From NCBI RefSeq assembly GCF_932294415.1, contig NC_065537.1, positions 50,388,302 to 50,452,301 on the forward strand: 64,000 nt of DNA, written 5' to 3'. The notes under the pieces are model-generated. The model ran no database searches. It had not been told where the DNA came from and saw only the letters and a program-made list of their open reading frames with translations. Each line of letters begins with the position of its first letter. Position 1 is the stretch's first letter. The stretch is from Quercus robur. Taxonomy: Eukaryota > Streptophyta > Magnoliopsida > Fagales > Fagaceae. Shown here piece after piece: positions 32,778 to 46,011 of this stretch. The position numbers and the translations under genes were made by a program.

Positions 32778-33559
32778 TAGGGGTAAAGTCCCCAAATCAT
32801 ACAATGGGCCTTGGGTCCCATATAGAATTTGATCACATCTGAGGAGAAGGTGTGGGCACCAAAAAGGTTCCCGGCCCAATTCTTATGGGCCCAAAAATTG
32901 TTGAAAGGGCTGTCCGAGGAGGAACGTCTCCTTGGACGTACTAAATATGGCTCAAATATGCACTCTGTCAGCACCAAAGATTCGCTCCAACGAGTATTAG
33001 TAGCGGGGATGAGTCCCACGAGCCCAGAGGAGGGAAGAAAGGGTAGGATATCAGTGGAGAGACTACAGTTACCACATTAAATGCGTGGCAGCTACTTTTT
33101 TGGCCGCATGAATGTGGAGAGGACTTGCGAATAGTGTTACCTTGGTTACTACAACTCACAGAAAGATGGGGGAGATGTCTGATGGGACGGGCACTCAAGT
33201 GAAGGTCCAGATGATCAACAAGTGTAAGTTTCTGATGACTTCCAGGGGGCTATATAAGAGAGGGGAGTCCCCATGAAAAGGAGACCGGAAAGAGGAAGAA
33301 CTTGGAACAGTGGAAGGAGAGAAGAACCAGAGTCTTTGATTAGAAACAGAGATACACCCCATACGTCTCCTCAGATAGTATATCTGATGGACATGAAGGA
33401 GTCTTTCTTATTTTCGATTGTTGTATGGCCCAAAGTTAACTAGCACGCACTTCGTTAGGGTCTAATTCTGTAACCCACTCTCTACAAATTCATTGTCTAG
33501 GACTTCTTGGGTCAGAACCCCATAACTGTTGGGCCTGGGCCTCGAACTGTGACCCTACA
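32778..33559. mobile_element. solo-LTR-like block upstream of invertase gene
   Basis: About 780 bp of GC-richer sequence within (TA)n DNA. It starts TAGGGGTAAAGTCC, ends CGAACTGTGACCCTACA, and holds a promoter-like GGCTATATAAGAGAGG at about 33248-33263, followed by sequence typical of a transcribed LTR. The ends are roughly inverted (TGTAGGGTCAC on the complement), consistent with TG…CA ends with the first bases decayed. A TSD cannot be proven in TATATA flanks. Family unknown, probably Ty3/gypsy. Confidence 0.55.
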
Positions 33560-33747
33560 TATATATAAAAGGTGAACGCTTAAATCTAGCATAGCTGAAA
33601 ATTTGCTAAAAAAAGAAAAAAGAAAAAAGAAAATTCGGCTTCCTAAAAATAAAAAAGAAGAAAAGAGGAGGGAAATAAATCAATAATTAAAAATATTAGC
33701 AAAAATGTGGACCAGACAGAAAAAGTGTAGTAGAATATTCATTGTTC

Positions 33748-33753
33748 ACGTGT
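33748..33753. promoter_or_regulatory. G-box upstream of invertase gene
   Basis: Perfect CACGTG about 100-150 bp before the likely transcript start of the invertase gene. Such boxes bind bZIP/bHLH factors in plants; function here is inferred only. Confidence 0.35.
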
Positions 33754-33864
33754 TTTTTTAAATAATCACACGTCTGCTTTTACAAACACAACAATTTTAG
33801 TATTTTTCAGAGATTAATATGAGTCTCTGATTCTTTTACATAGTTTCGTTTGGAACGCAAGAAA

Positions 33865-34613
33865 AACAGCGCCTATTTTCTTGCACCATCTTCATTCTCA
33901 GACTTATTTGCTTGCCACCCATCAAAGATTTTCTTGTTTCTTCAATTGGGTATTCTCTGTTTGTTCATTACCTTATTCTTTTGCTATTTTGCGATTTTAA
34001 TTCATCTGGGTTTTCATTTTCACCTGCCATTCTTTCTTCTTTGCTGTTATATACCGAACATTCTGATTACTATTTGACTTTTTTTGTTTTTGTTTGTTGG
34101 AATATTTCACTATGTAGTATATGTTGGTTTCATTTGAATTTCACTTTGAAATGATTGTTCATGGATTGAAATTCTGATTATATATTACAATTTGCTACCT
34201 CTTTTTTTTTTGGTTTGTTTGGTAATATGAATTGGGTTCTTTACCAATCTGAATGTTGATTTAGTATTTTTGTTTCTATGCTTGTCTAGATTTTCTGTTT
34301 CTCAGCTACCAAACAGAGGGTAATACATATTATTATTATTTAGTTCTTTTACACTTTTAAGGTTCAATAATAATCTGATGTTTCAGCTGTCATTTCTCAA
34401 TTGATTTAGTTCTTTTTTTTTTTTTTTTTCCAGGATTTCAAACATTACAGATTCACTTCTGAAAAAACTTTATATGTTGATGATTTATATGTTTCTGATT
34501 TTAGTTTGTACCATGCAGGTGTCTTGAATTAAATAGGAGATTTTGGATTCTTTTTGACCAAAAGGATTTCGAGTATAATACACTTTGTTTAATTTGATAG
34601 AAGAATTGTATTA
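33865..34613 (+). promoter_or_regulatory. 5' leader and leader intron of invertase gene
   Basis: A donor at 33950 (TTGG/GTATTC) and a strong polypyrimidine acceptor ending CCAG at 34433 suggest a leader intron of about 480 bp. A second possible acceptor (CATGCAG, ending 34519) exists. T-rich sequence throughout. Confidence 0.45.
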
Positions 34614-37600
34614 ATGGGAACTTCTGAAGCAGTTCTGCAAGTTTTGTCTGGGGCTGTACCTCGTCTATTTCATAGTGACTCATGTTTTAGCACGTTGGAT
34701 TCAATATATGCTTCTAAATTCCGTTTAAAATGTTCGAGGAGAAGGGCCTCAAGGTATCTGCAGTTTCTCAAGTGTTCAAGTGTGCTGCAGTATGGAGTTG
34801 GAGGGATAGGAAGTGGTCTTCCCAATAAAAAAGCTGATCCTTCTTCGCTTCAAATTTGCAAATGCCAGAAATCCGAGAGTGTAAGTGGGGTAACTAAGGA
34901 AGATGGAAATGGGGCATGGTTTGTTGACAATGCAAAGAACTTAAATCCCATTAATGGTATGGTGAATGCGCCAAATGTTCTGGAGTTTCAGGATCTTCAA
35001 CATTTGAAAGAAGAAAATGAGGGTTTGAAATCTAACAGTGCAAATGGTACACTAAGAGATACCTTTCACAAGATTAGTGTTGATTCCATTGAGGATGAAG
35101 CATGGGACCTACTCCGGGAATCTGTGGTGTATTATTGTGGTAGTCCTATTGGAACAATAGCTGCAAAGGACCCGACAAGTTCCAACACGTTGAATTATGA
35201 TCAAGTTTTCATACGAGATTTCATACCTTCTGGTATAGCTTTCTTATTGAAGGGGGAGTATGATATTGTTCGGAACTTCATCCTTCATACACTTCAGTTG
35301 CAGGTAATGCAAAGGACTATATAATACCAAACACTTTCTGGAGAGAAATCAACCTATGAAGTTGTTCCATAATACTCACTGCTTAACAACGGAAACAATT
35401 CATTTACCTAGCTTGTTTTGTCAAGTTACATTATGTTCACCATTGTTTGATTCACATATTAATTCAATTCTGTGTTATTTGTTTTCCTCTCATATTTCTT
35501 GATGTCTTTTTTGCTTGTGTATGAGGGTGTCTGGAGCTTTTCAAGCACCTGACTATTTCCTTGGGTGTGTGAGAGATGCGTTTATTCAATTAGTAGTTGT
35601 TATAGTAGATTGTAATTTATTTTTTTGGAACCATCTACTTGAAACTTTCTTTGCACGCAATTGTCGAAATGAACTTGCTGGCATGATTCTGTAATGAAAC
35701 TTTCCTTATGTACAACTGTAGATATGATAAATATAAGACAATTGCTTATTTATATGTAAATGTGTTAATGTCTGTGGCTTTGCAATACAAAACTCTGTCA
35801 GATTTTTATTTATTTTGAAACATAATATCAAATAGATAGCTTATACATGTACATCCTGCTTATATGCAAATCTTGGTTGCAAATTCAAAATTGATGCCCA
35901 TTTGAGAACATTACTTGTAAGAGGTTGGTATCTTACTAACTATCCTTATAAGATGATTAAATACTTGTTTTTTTATGTATTCATCCTATTAATTACCCAT
36001 GGCGCCATGAACTGCAGAGCTGGGAGAAAACAATGGATTGTCACAGTCCTGGTCAAGGGTTGATGCCAGCTAGTTTCAAGGTGCGTACAGTTCCCTTGGA
36101 TGGTGATGATTCTGCAACAGAAGAGGTATTGGATCCTGACTTTGGAGAGGCAGCAATTGGCCGTGTCGCACCAGTTGATTCTGGTAAATATTTTTATCTT
36201 CAGCTCAACTGGATTTCTTTAAAAGAAAATATTTTCATTCATTAGTTCCTTCTGGTGCTGAATCTGTATTTGTAATATTATGTCAATTTCAGGATTATGG
36301 TGGATTATTTTATTACGTGCCTATGGAAAATGCTCTGGGGACCTGTCTGTTCAGGAGAGAGTTGATGTGCAAACAGGAATTAAAATGATTTTAAGGCTAT
36401 GTATTGCTGATGGTTTTGATATGTTCCCTACGTTATTAGTGACAGATGGTTCCTGCATGATAGATCGGCGAATGGGAATTCATGGTCACCCTCTGGAAAT
36501 ACAGGTATATCAGATGTCATATCATTCTTCCATGGTCACTTGGATATAATTTACAGAAGACACCATGATTTTGGATCATGAAGCAATTGCTTGTGGCTGG
36601 AAAACTTGGAGGAAGAGAGGACAAAAATCATTGAATGATTTCTATTAATTACTTTTTAGGAATATCTGGATTTTTTTGGTGTCACTGGGGTATGAAAATT
36701 GATGTTTTGTTATCGTAATTAATGATTAGTAATAAAGAAAAAGCATAGCTCGGTTATTGGAAAGATGTTGATGAACTTTTAAATAATTCTAATGGAATAA
36801 AGATTATAAAACTTGACATGGATATAGGAGTTGGGAAGGGTAATTGAGGTTGAAAGATTAGATTTTAAGCTTGTTGAGGCTTGTCATTCCACAAAGGAAT
36901 TCAAAAGCGTTACCTAGTGCGAATAATTTTGTATTATCAACAAACTAACAAAAATACAGTGTACTGACGAGGTTAAAAAGGTTCTGTTGATCCTTAAAGG
37001 AGAAACACTGGTTTCTTGAGAATAATTTTGGAGTGTTAGGGGTTTGGTTGATGGTTACTTGTTTTGTAACACTGGAAAGGAGGTTCAAGAAGATCATCTC
37101 TTACATAAAATGAAATTATTGGTGATCAGGTTATGAGGTTCAGACAGGCGTTAAGTTATGTTATCTTAGAAGGACAATGATGTAAGATCATAATACACAA
37201 ATGACAAAAATGTTGTTAGGGATGAGTGGGATGAAACTTGAGCATCAAGATACCAAACTGAATGAAGGAGATACTGACCTAGGGCATCATGGATTGCCAA
37301 ATAAAAATAAGTAAAAAATAATTTTGTTGTGTTTAATGCAATACAAAGATGATTGCTTTGTCTTGGTAATGGATCTGTAATTAAGGCAGGGACGCTTATC
37401 CAAGAAGTTAGGAGATGTGTTTGCATTAAAGGAGCCTAGATGTTGAAGATGATCTTAGCCATGATAAATACCGTTTTTGTTATTGGCATTAAACTCCATT
37501 TTTATCAGTGCTTAAGTGTCAAAAAATTATCTCATGGCCTATCTCAAGCCTAGAAGGAGGAGGGTTGTAGTAGGTTGATGGCTTAGTGTAAAATTTAGTC

Positions 37601-38228
37601 ACTCTATTATGAATTTTAACAATATATGTGGCTAAGCTCGGTTAGTTTGTTGAGGATTTATAGCCCCAGTTTTGGAACTAAAGCTTTGTTGTTGAAGTGT
37701 TTTTTAGGAGTCTTTTCAAAATTTCCAACTCTAATAATTGGTTTTGCTGGCTTATTTCAACAATTTCATCAGTCATCCTTTTGCCTTTGCCTCCCCTTTT
37801 GTTTTTGCTTTGTATTTTTTGGTGTGTTTGTGTGTTTTTTAGAGGGGAGGGGAAGGGGTAATGGCTTTTGACTAGTTAGCGGCTCTATTGCAGCATGTAG
37901 AGATGTGAACTTATCTTGCTTCCATCCATGCATAAGGTAATAGTATATTTTGGACTTAATATGATCCGATACATAATCTAAAGTTCTTTGGAGATCATTG
38001 TGGGCATTGAGTTGAACTTGAGAGATGATTTCTTGTCTGGTATTGTTGTAAATAGGATAAGTCTGAATATGCTGGTTATGTTTTGGGCTATAAATGATAG
38101 GATAGTGAAATATATTTGCTTTTCATGGAATTATTAAATCTGATAGATTACTTATAGGCTTTGATTGTGGAGAGATTTATGCATGCACAGAAAAGTAAGT
38201 TATATATGCTGTATGATGTCTAGGTAAT

Positions 38229-38283
<55 letters not shown>

Positions 38284-41200
38284 TTATGTATTTATTATTT
38301 AAATAATAAAGATTTATTAATATTGAAGAAAGAGACACCGAAGTATTGGGGAATACAATCAAATACTTAAATTACATAAATCAAGTAAACCAAGAATAGA
38401 AAACAAAGAATGGTTTCTCAATGCTGGCAACTAGTCCATTAAGGTTCTAAAAAAGAATAACTTGAGATCTGGCTTAGATCTCTCATTATCTTCAAAACAC
38501 CTGCTATTTCTTTCCTTCCAAAGACACCACATCAAATAATGGGGAACAACCATCCATATATGACCATTTCGATGACGACAAATTTGTGTTTCTTTTTAAA
38601 ATTCCTAACAATCTAGAGGCCACTTGAGCAAAAAAAACAGATTAGAGACAATGTCAGAGGGTTGGCTACTATTGATTTGATTATTTGCTTAAATCAGATG
38701 CTTAGAGACTAGAGAAATTGTTGCAGTTCAATCTGTTCATGTGCTAGTAGCATTGGAATGATTTCAGGGATAAAATCTTAAATCTTATGGATTTGAAAAA
38801 AGAGAAAAGTGGAAAAGAAAAATAATCGGATTTCCCTAGAAAGGGCTTTGGACTTCAACTTTTATTGTTGGTGTAAAGATTTGGTTTGGTTTGTTTCTAA
38901 TAAAAAAAAAGAAGAAAAAAGAAGAAGAAAGATTTGGATTAGATTCTTGGAGCCAAAATTTGGTTTGCAGAGGGAATAACTAATCCATGGACGTTGCAGT
39001 TGTTAATGAGGTCTTCATTGGTGGGGCTTTTTCGTAGCTGCTTCAGCGTTTAAAAGCTCAATCTCTCTTTATCTCATCTAGTAAGCTAAAAGCGTTTGAG
39101 ATTTTTGTCAATTTTGTGAAGTGGCTTGTCCTTTTTAAGAGACTTTTCAGTTCAGTGCAACGTTACTGACACAAGACAATCAGAACAATTGAACAGTAAA
39201 ATTGAAAGACAAGAAAATAAAGGGATAAAACCTAGGAGTCAGAGTCTTGTTTGCTGTCAGCACCAAGCGAGAAAAACCACTAGAAGTTAGTACCAAGGGT
39301 TGGCTGGAGTCGACACTAGACCAAAGAAATCAAAAGGCTGTTTTTCTCATTCATAAAAAATCTTCTCCAAAAGGAGTACAATAGTTTGCTTATAGAGGAA
39401 AACTAAACCATAGTTCTAATTGGTGTAGGAAACTCTAATTGCCTTATTACAAGAATAACTTTACTACCATATATTAAAATACTAATAGCCTAATAAACTA
39501 CTAGGACCTAAAACATGAAAATACAATGGACTTGCAAAAATAAATAATACTAAATTAAATAAAAATCTCCTTGTGTCTCCCTCATCATTTACTTTTGAAA
39601 GAGACTGAGCTTCTCATATTTTAAAAAGTTTCAGACCTCCTAAACTGGTCCCAAGTCTGGTACAATGTCTTACAGGCTTTGAGCCTGCTTGAGGCTGTCG
39701 GTTAAGTTGATGTAGATAATATCCTTTGCTCTCACTTTTAAATCTCTTGCTCTCCGGAATTTCAAATTGAGCTGCTTCACATTAAGAAAGAGTGGAGTTT
39801 ATTAAACTAATGATCATAATGAGTTTTTGGGGGAGCTTCTTCTGTGCTCCAATGGGGTCTACCCAAGGTCCAAAGAAAAAGGTTTATGAAGGTATACTGT
39901 ATATATGATGGCCAAGCCATTAGCTAGATATAAGGAACCTTAGGTGAACAAACACTATGTTTGATGCACAATTGATATGCTACATTGGGATAATTTCTTT
40001 CAGAATTGTTAGAGCTGCTACTTAGAAATTGTTCTCTGGGAAAGAGTGAAATGTTGTAGTCAAGGACGATAGGAGTGCCCAAATGGTTAATGACATTTGC
40101 TTGTGCTGCAGTTTGGTAAAGGTTATAATATACCAAATCTTGCAATTTTACCTGTCTTTTTACCTTTCCCCTGGTGCTAAAGTCAGTATCACCTGAGCAT
40201 GCAAGAAAAAGAGTTTAGTAGTCTGATGATGATCTTTTTGTTCTTGTAGGCACTTTTTTATTCAGCGTTACTTTGTGCTCGTGAAATGCTTGCTCCTGAG
40301 GATGGATCAGCTGATCTTTTGCGGGCACTGAACAATCGTCTAGTAGCTCTGTCATTCCATATTAGAGAGTATTATTGGGTTGATATGAAAAAACTAAATG
40401 AGATTTATCGTTATAAGACTGAGGAGTACTCATATGATGCAGTTAATAAGTTCAATATATACCCAGATCAGATTTCTCCTTGGTTGGTGGAATGGATGCC
40501 CAATAAAGGTGGCTATCTAATTGGAAACTTGCAACCAGCTCACATGGATTTTCGATTTTTTTCTCTAGGAAACTTGTGGTCTGTTGCGAGTGGTCTGGCA
40601 ACAATGGATCAATCACATGCCATATTGGATCTCATTGAAGCCAAATGGGCAGATTTGGTAGCTGGTATGCCGCTTAAGATTTGTTATCCTGCTCTTGAAG
40701 GTCAGGAGTGGCAGATTATCACAGGCAGTGATCCTAAGAACACGTAATGTATCATGTATCTTGCTTCTAAATGATGATATACTTTTTCTTTGACTTTGTT
40801 GTTTCCTTCATGCCACAGTTTCTCTTTTTTGATACAGGCCTTGGTCCTACCATAATGCAGGTGCTTGGCCAACTTTGCTCTGGCAGGTTAGTTCTTGTGG
40901 TCCAGTTAGGAACACTCTTAAATATGTTGTTTGTTTCATTTTCTTCCTGAAGAGAGAAATTAGTTTTATTAATATAGTCAGTCCAAAAAAAGAACAGGGG
41001 GTGGGGGGGGGGGGGGGGGGGGGGAATGCACATAAAGTGTTATAATTAGTTACAGTTTTGAGGAGTACTCATGTCTCTTTCTGGAATTCAAGGTTGTCTG
41101 GTCTTTCTTGATGAAATGCAATTGGTTGGAGGACCTATTATCTGTTATGTATCAGTATGGTCACTTTTTTTCATAATATCTGACCCTATTTAGGAGCATC

Positions 41201-41716
41201 CAACTAACAATCACTGGTCTAATCAGATGACAATAACCACCTGTACTGTTCAGAATGTCTTGTGTATCTTTTTAACTTTCTGCAGATTGTATACACATCA
41301 GGATGGATATGCATAATCAATCGGGAAAGTTTTAACAAATTATTGATAAATAGAAATAAAGTTTTAACGCATTCAAGATGTCTTTGCAGCTCACAGTTGC
41401 ATGCATAAAGATGGATAGGCCAGAAATTGCTGCTAAAGCTATTGAGGTTGCTGAGAAACGCATATCACAAGACAAGTGGCCTGAATATTATGACACTAAA
41501 AGAGGAAGGTTCATCGGAAAACAATCACGCCTGTTTCAGACCTGGTCAATTGCAGGATACCTTGTGGCAAAGCTCCTGCTTGCTGATCCAAGTAAAGCCA
41601 AGATTCTTATAACTGAAGAGGATTCTGAACTTGTCAATGCCTTCTCTTGCATGATTAGTGCAAACCCAAGAAGAAAGCGTGGTCGGAAGAATTTGAAACA
41701 GACATATATAGTATGA
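34614..41716 (+). CDS. INVE: chloroplast-type alkaline/neutral invertase (GH100, A/N-InvE-like)
   Basis: Six coding exons: 34614-35303, 36018-36183, 36293-36504, 40250-40743, 40838-40886, 41390-41716 (1938 bp, 645 aa; the Arabidopsis A/N-InvE protein is about 617 aa). All junctions are GT/AG and phase is kept. The enzyme hydrolyses sucrose to glucose and fructose at neutral to alkaline pH. Residues 1 to about 90 are Ser/Arg-rich and poorly conserved, as in a plastid transit peptide. The GH100 domain starts near [20 protein letters not shown] and contains [10 protein letters not shown] (194-203), [76 protein letters not shown] and [11 protein letters not shown]. The C-terminus [12 protein letters not shown]…YIV matches the InvE ending from memory better than the mitochondrial A or C forms. 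Intron 3 is 3.7 kb and holds a LINE tail. No damage is seen. Confidence 0.95.
38224..38610 (-). mobile_element. (CT)n(AT)n array and LINE tail, copy 2, in invertase intron 3
   Basis: A (CT)n then (AT)n array at 38230-38280 adjoins antisense LINE-tail sequence sharing ACATAAATCAAGTAAA, AAAGAATAACTTGAGATC and ATCTTCAAAACACCT with 3873-4115. The rest of the 3.7-kb intron shows no feature I can name. Confidence 0.6.
40998..41025. repeat. poly-G tract in invertase intron 5
   Basis: A run of about 26 G with two T interruptions near its start. Confidence 0.9.
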
Positions 41717-43095
41717 GTATTCTATAGTCATATTGACTAGGTGCCAGACAGTTTACCTGCGTGCATATAAATCTGGGTTTAAGTATTTGCCAATTAACAT
41801 TTTAATCTATCAAAGTTCTATGATTCTTTGATAATTGGCCAACAGTATGATAATTCTTTATTAAATGGGGTGGGAAAGCTGAACTTGTTGCAAAGGCCTT
41901 TCATGTGATATTTAATTGTAAAGATTATGTAGCCTAATTTAGGAAATTAGGTGGTACTTAATTACTCTATTGAACACACAGACTGTAATTTTAAACTTCT
42001 ATGTATCATAAATAAAATTAATTATATTGTCTTTGGGATTCCACTTTGAGTCAAGAAAGTCATATAATTTATTGATTGTCATACTGTTTTGGATTTGTTA
42101 ATCGTTTTTCATAAGATTGTGATAAAGGGCAAGTTGAGTCATCCTTTCCTTTGTATGCTCATCTATTTTACTTCTCCAATTATGCAGGGACCCATATTCA
42201 TGGTCTTCTATATTGCAGGCTTAAGCAGTTTTGACTCATTGTTATAAAAAAGAAAAAAAGAAAAAAAAGAAGAAGCAGTTTTGACACATAAAATGATGTT
42301 ACACAATTTTTTTCAAAACTATTAAGTTGGCAAGTTATTGATTCTCATATTGGACTATCATTGACACCACTTTGATATCTACATTAATAACTTGTCACCT
42401 TAACATTTTTCAATTGTGAAATATGTTGTGAAAAATATTTTGACTCTACATTTATTGTTAACAAATTCTCTATATAGTACGTTCATTGTAGAATGCAAAT
42501 TTGATTGTATTACTTTATTCGATGATTTCATCTATTCAATTTATCAATTAAGCTAATCAGATTTCTGAGATCTCGTACCATAATCATTTAATTAAATTTC
42601 TGAGCAACTTGGTAATGCAAAAATATGGTTAACATATATTTCATTGAATATTTTAAACAACAATTAATTTTGATACGGTTATTTTAAAATGCAGCATATA
42701 GAACAGGAAGGCAAGAATAAAATGCCACAAAATTAACAATATGCTCAGTAAGGAAGCCTGGTTGAATCATGTGAATAGGAAACTAAATTTAAATAAAAAT
42801 TCGTTATTCCACATTAAAAAATGGTATAATCCAATTAAATAAATTTTTTTTTGAAGATGTTTTCCTTAATTATTAGTTTAATTTTTTATCATAGTTTCTT
42901 TCTTTACTGACATTTTATGTTTACTCATATACCTATCTTTGGGTATGAATATGATTGCCACATTTGGTCTGCCATATATCATTAAATTCTCACATTGTAG
43001 CTCCCATATATTACTGACATTGTTACAGTCTTACAGACACTATCAATTACTCGTGCTATGCATGGTCGACTCACATTCTTTAGTAAATATTATAG
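41717..43095. other. 3' flank of invertase gene, no gene seen
   Basis: The first few hundred bases are presumably 3' UTR (several AATAAA-like words, for example near 42010). The remainder is AT-rich without a protein-like frame. Confidence 0.5.
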
Positions 43096-43098
43096 GGT

Positions 43099-43438
43099 CA
43101 TGCTAACGAGTGCTCTTAAGGCACTGGTTAAGAATCCAGTTAAAGAAAATTTTGACATCACTTTTATAGGAAATGAAAAAAACTGGCAAAATATTAATTG
43201 TTTTTTTTTTCCCCTTTTCCCATAAAAACTTTCTTTAATTGGATTCTTAACCAGTGCCCTAAGGGCACTTGTTAGCATTTCCCAATATATTGTCATTTAA
43301 AATTCATTACTATTGTGGTTGACCATTTGTAAAAATTTTCTTTAATTGGATTCTTAACCAGTGCCTTAAGGGCACTTGTTAGCATTTCCCAATATATTGT
43401 CCTTTAAAATTCATTACTATTGTGGTTGACCATTTGTC
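43099..43438. mobile_element. foldback MITE with a duplicated right half
   Basis: The left arm GCTAACGAGTGCTCTTAAGG…AAGAATCCAGTTAAAGAAA (43101-43150) is inverted at 43229-43280. The right arm and its flank are repeated at about 43335-43438 (period about 107 bp, both containing CACTTGTTAGCATTTCCCA). The unit is thus arm, spacer, inverted arm, direct copy. Confidence 0.75.
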
Positions 43439-43723
43439 TTGTTAAAGTTAAATAACTCATTTTGATTACTCTCTTGCTCCATTAATATGAAGAGAAATAG
43501 GATTCGAGATTGACCCTTTGTTTGAATAGTTGGGTTCTGAGCCAACTACAAGTGTAATTCAAGGAGCTCAGAGTCAAATTTAAATTTTCAAGCTTTTATT
43601 TATTTATTTTTTTTGCACTACATAAAAATTTAACTTATGATACAAACATTTTTCTTTATTAACTAACATGAACATAAACATATCTACAAACATAAATAAA
43701 CAAACATATAATTTAAATATTGA

Positions 43724-43869
43724 ATGAGAAGTGGGTTCTATTTAACTCAGTTGGTAAAATTTCTTGCCATAAAAATAAGAGATATGAGATTCGAATTCCC
43801 CAACACCAAAAAAACTAATTAGTGTTTTAGCCTAATGATAAAGAGCAACCATCATGGAGTGGGCACCAT
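43724..43869 (+). mobile_element. tRNA-type SINE, intergenic copy
   Basis: Same family as 9882-10044: GTGGGTTCTATTTAACTCAG start, GAGATTCGAATTCCCCAACACC, ATCATGGAGTGGGCACC. Direct repeat AAATATTGA at 43715-43723 and 43870-43878. Confidence 0.8.
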
Positions 43870-44052
43870 AAATATTGATTTTGTCAAGCATTTGTATTAG
43901 AGAGTTAAACATTTTTAGGATCATTGCCATCATCTTCTTAATCTCATGAAACATAATTTATCACGTTCTTGACCTCATTCTCTATATCAAATGTATAAAG
44001 TGGAGCAAATCTAGTATATGGAGGATTTTTTTTAAAAAAAAAAAAATTTTTA

Positions 44053-44180
44053 ATTTGGTCCACTTTGGTCCATTTTGGTACATTCGAGTTGTTTTGGTCC
44101 CTTTGGAACTACTTTGGTCCGTTTTGGTTCACTTCGGTCTATTTGATCTGTTTTGGTCCATGTCGGTCCATTTGGTCCAA
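44053..44180. repeat. TTTGGTCCA minisatellite
   Basis: About ten imperfect copies of a 9-13 bp unit built on TTTGGTCCA with variants such as TTCGGTCTA. Confidence 0.85.
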
Positions 44181-44599
44181 AAGAAAAGTTATTTAATTTG
44201 CCTTGCAAAGTAACTAAAACTTAGAAAAATTAATGCGAGTGCTAGCACCCTAGTATTTCATGGTCACACTTTTGCTTAGGGTCCGCAAACAATATGATAT
44301 CTATGTAGAGCATTGCAAAGAGAAAGAAAAAGAAATACTAAGCCAACTTTGGATTTTGCAAACACGCTTAAAAGTTAAAACTATGAAACGTTTTAATTTT
44401 GAAATGGTAAGAATTTTAATATCCACTTAACAAATTTAAACAACAGGAGACTTGCCAAATCCATTGCATTTATTAAAAAATAAAAATTGGACCCCTAAGT
44501 TGTAATTTTTTTTATAAATACTACATGTAAATAAATTGTTAATACGGTTGCTTGCTTTTATTGACTATTGTAAATTGTGTGGGAGTCGTACAGTGTTGG

Positions 44600-45350
44600 G
44601 TTGCCTAATTGCATATTGTTTTTTAGGCCGACAGATATGGAGGTCTGTCGTGCCATTAAATTTTTTTTTTTTTTTTGGGTGGTCGAGGAACATCACTTCT
44701 TCCGTGTCGTCCGTTAGTTTGGGTTGAAGCAAGGACAACCCAAAGTCGTTAATATTTCCATTAAGCTTCATAAAATAACACTCCAAGGGAAGATGGAGAA
44801 AGACTGGTTTGTAGAACATGTTGTTTATATTGAGCTATGGGCTCAGCGTGCTGAACATGTTCACGATGCACTGATCTTTGAAGGGGACACGCAGTATGGT
44901 GATGATTATATGCAGTAGTTTTGTTGCATTACTCGACTTTTTATTACCCAAGAGACGGCGTACTGGGACATTTTGGTAAGTTTACAATGTTTCTTCTATT
45001 CCCAATTCTGTCTAGTTGCATGGTTTTAGTTCGACCTACTAACACTACTCCCTTATATGATAGGTTTGAGTCATAGCTTAGGATAGTCTAAGGATGTGCG
45101 AGCCAAATTCCGCAATTTGCATCGAGAGTATGCGTACCTTGAAAATTGTGGAAGAGCTCAATCGGGTGAACCTAAAGAATGCGCATGCAGCGAGCAACAC
45201 AAATGAACCGACTGCAGCACGTGGCGAGTGAGGTGGTGGGTGTCGATGGGCGTGGAGCCCATGGAGGACATCGATCTAGTCCTGGCCACACGCACGAGTA
45301 GGAGCACACCTTAGAGGACAAAGAACCTGTGTTTGTAGATGGTTTGGAGT
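44600..45350 (+). pseudogene. plant mobile domain (PMD) transposon relic
   Basis: Broken plus-strand reading: RQIWRSVVPL, then VVEEHHFFRVVR, FGLKQGQP, KMEKDWFVEHVVYIELW, YGDDYM, RLFITQETAYW. This order (IWR.VVPLI … V.R.FGL.Q … KDW..EH..YI..W … DEY..WY…T) is the C-terminal pattern of the aminotransferase-like plant mobile domain found in MULE-like and other plant elements. A poly-T run and stops break it; sequence to 45350 is a further decayed continuation. Confidence 0.65.
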
Positions 45351-45616
45351 CCAACGATGATTATTACGGGTTGTGATGACATCCGGCCCATCGCCATCCA
45401 TGGCCCACAATGATGCAGGTCCATCCCACACCTTTGCCCATGATGACACATGGCCATCTCCATGTATGGCCCGTGATGATATTTGCCCACCCACATCCCC
45501 TACTTGAGATGGCCCTTGTTTATCCTTACCCACCACCTTTATGTCTTCCCCACTGATGACCGGTGCTGTCCCTATGGATTTGCACAATAGTTTGCCTATG
45601 ATATTTGGACTCAACT

Positions 45617-46010
45617 ATTTTAATAGTTGAGTCCAAACTCAATAATCCTTGTAACTTTAACCTAATCTATAACCCATTAAGCCCACACTATTGATATGAT
45701 CCACACTATTGCGAAAAACTTGATAGTCAATATTTTGAGTTTTACATTGCACAGAACTCAATTTTTTGAATATTGAGTTTTACTTGACATTTTTATTGAG
45801 AAAAGTCACATCATCAAATACCATTATGGGTATTTACTCATGAAACTCGATATTTGTGAAATTGAGTTCTATGTGTTCCAAAAGCCATGTTATTCTACTA
45901 CATAGTTCACAAATAGTACTATTTTGCTGAAATTTTTTTAAAAATTAGTTCTATGTGGCCCATTTGGCCACAAAATATGTGTAAACATAAACATTTTGTT
46001 ATATTAAAAG
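45617..46010. repeat. short inverted ACTCAA/TTGAGT motif cluster
   Basis: Repeated words AACTCAAT, ATTGAGTT and CTCGATATTTG in both orientations between 45617 and 45900, possibly subterminal repeats of the element whose coding relic precedes them. No gene. Confidence 0.4.
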
Positions 46011-46011
46011 C

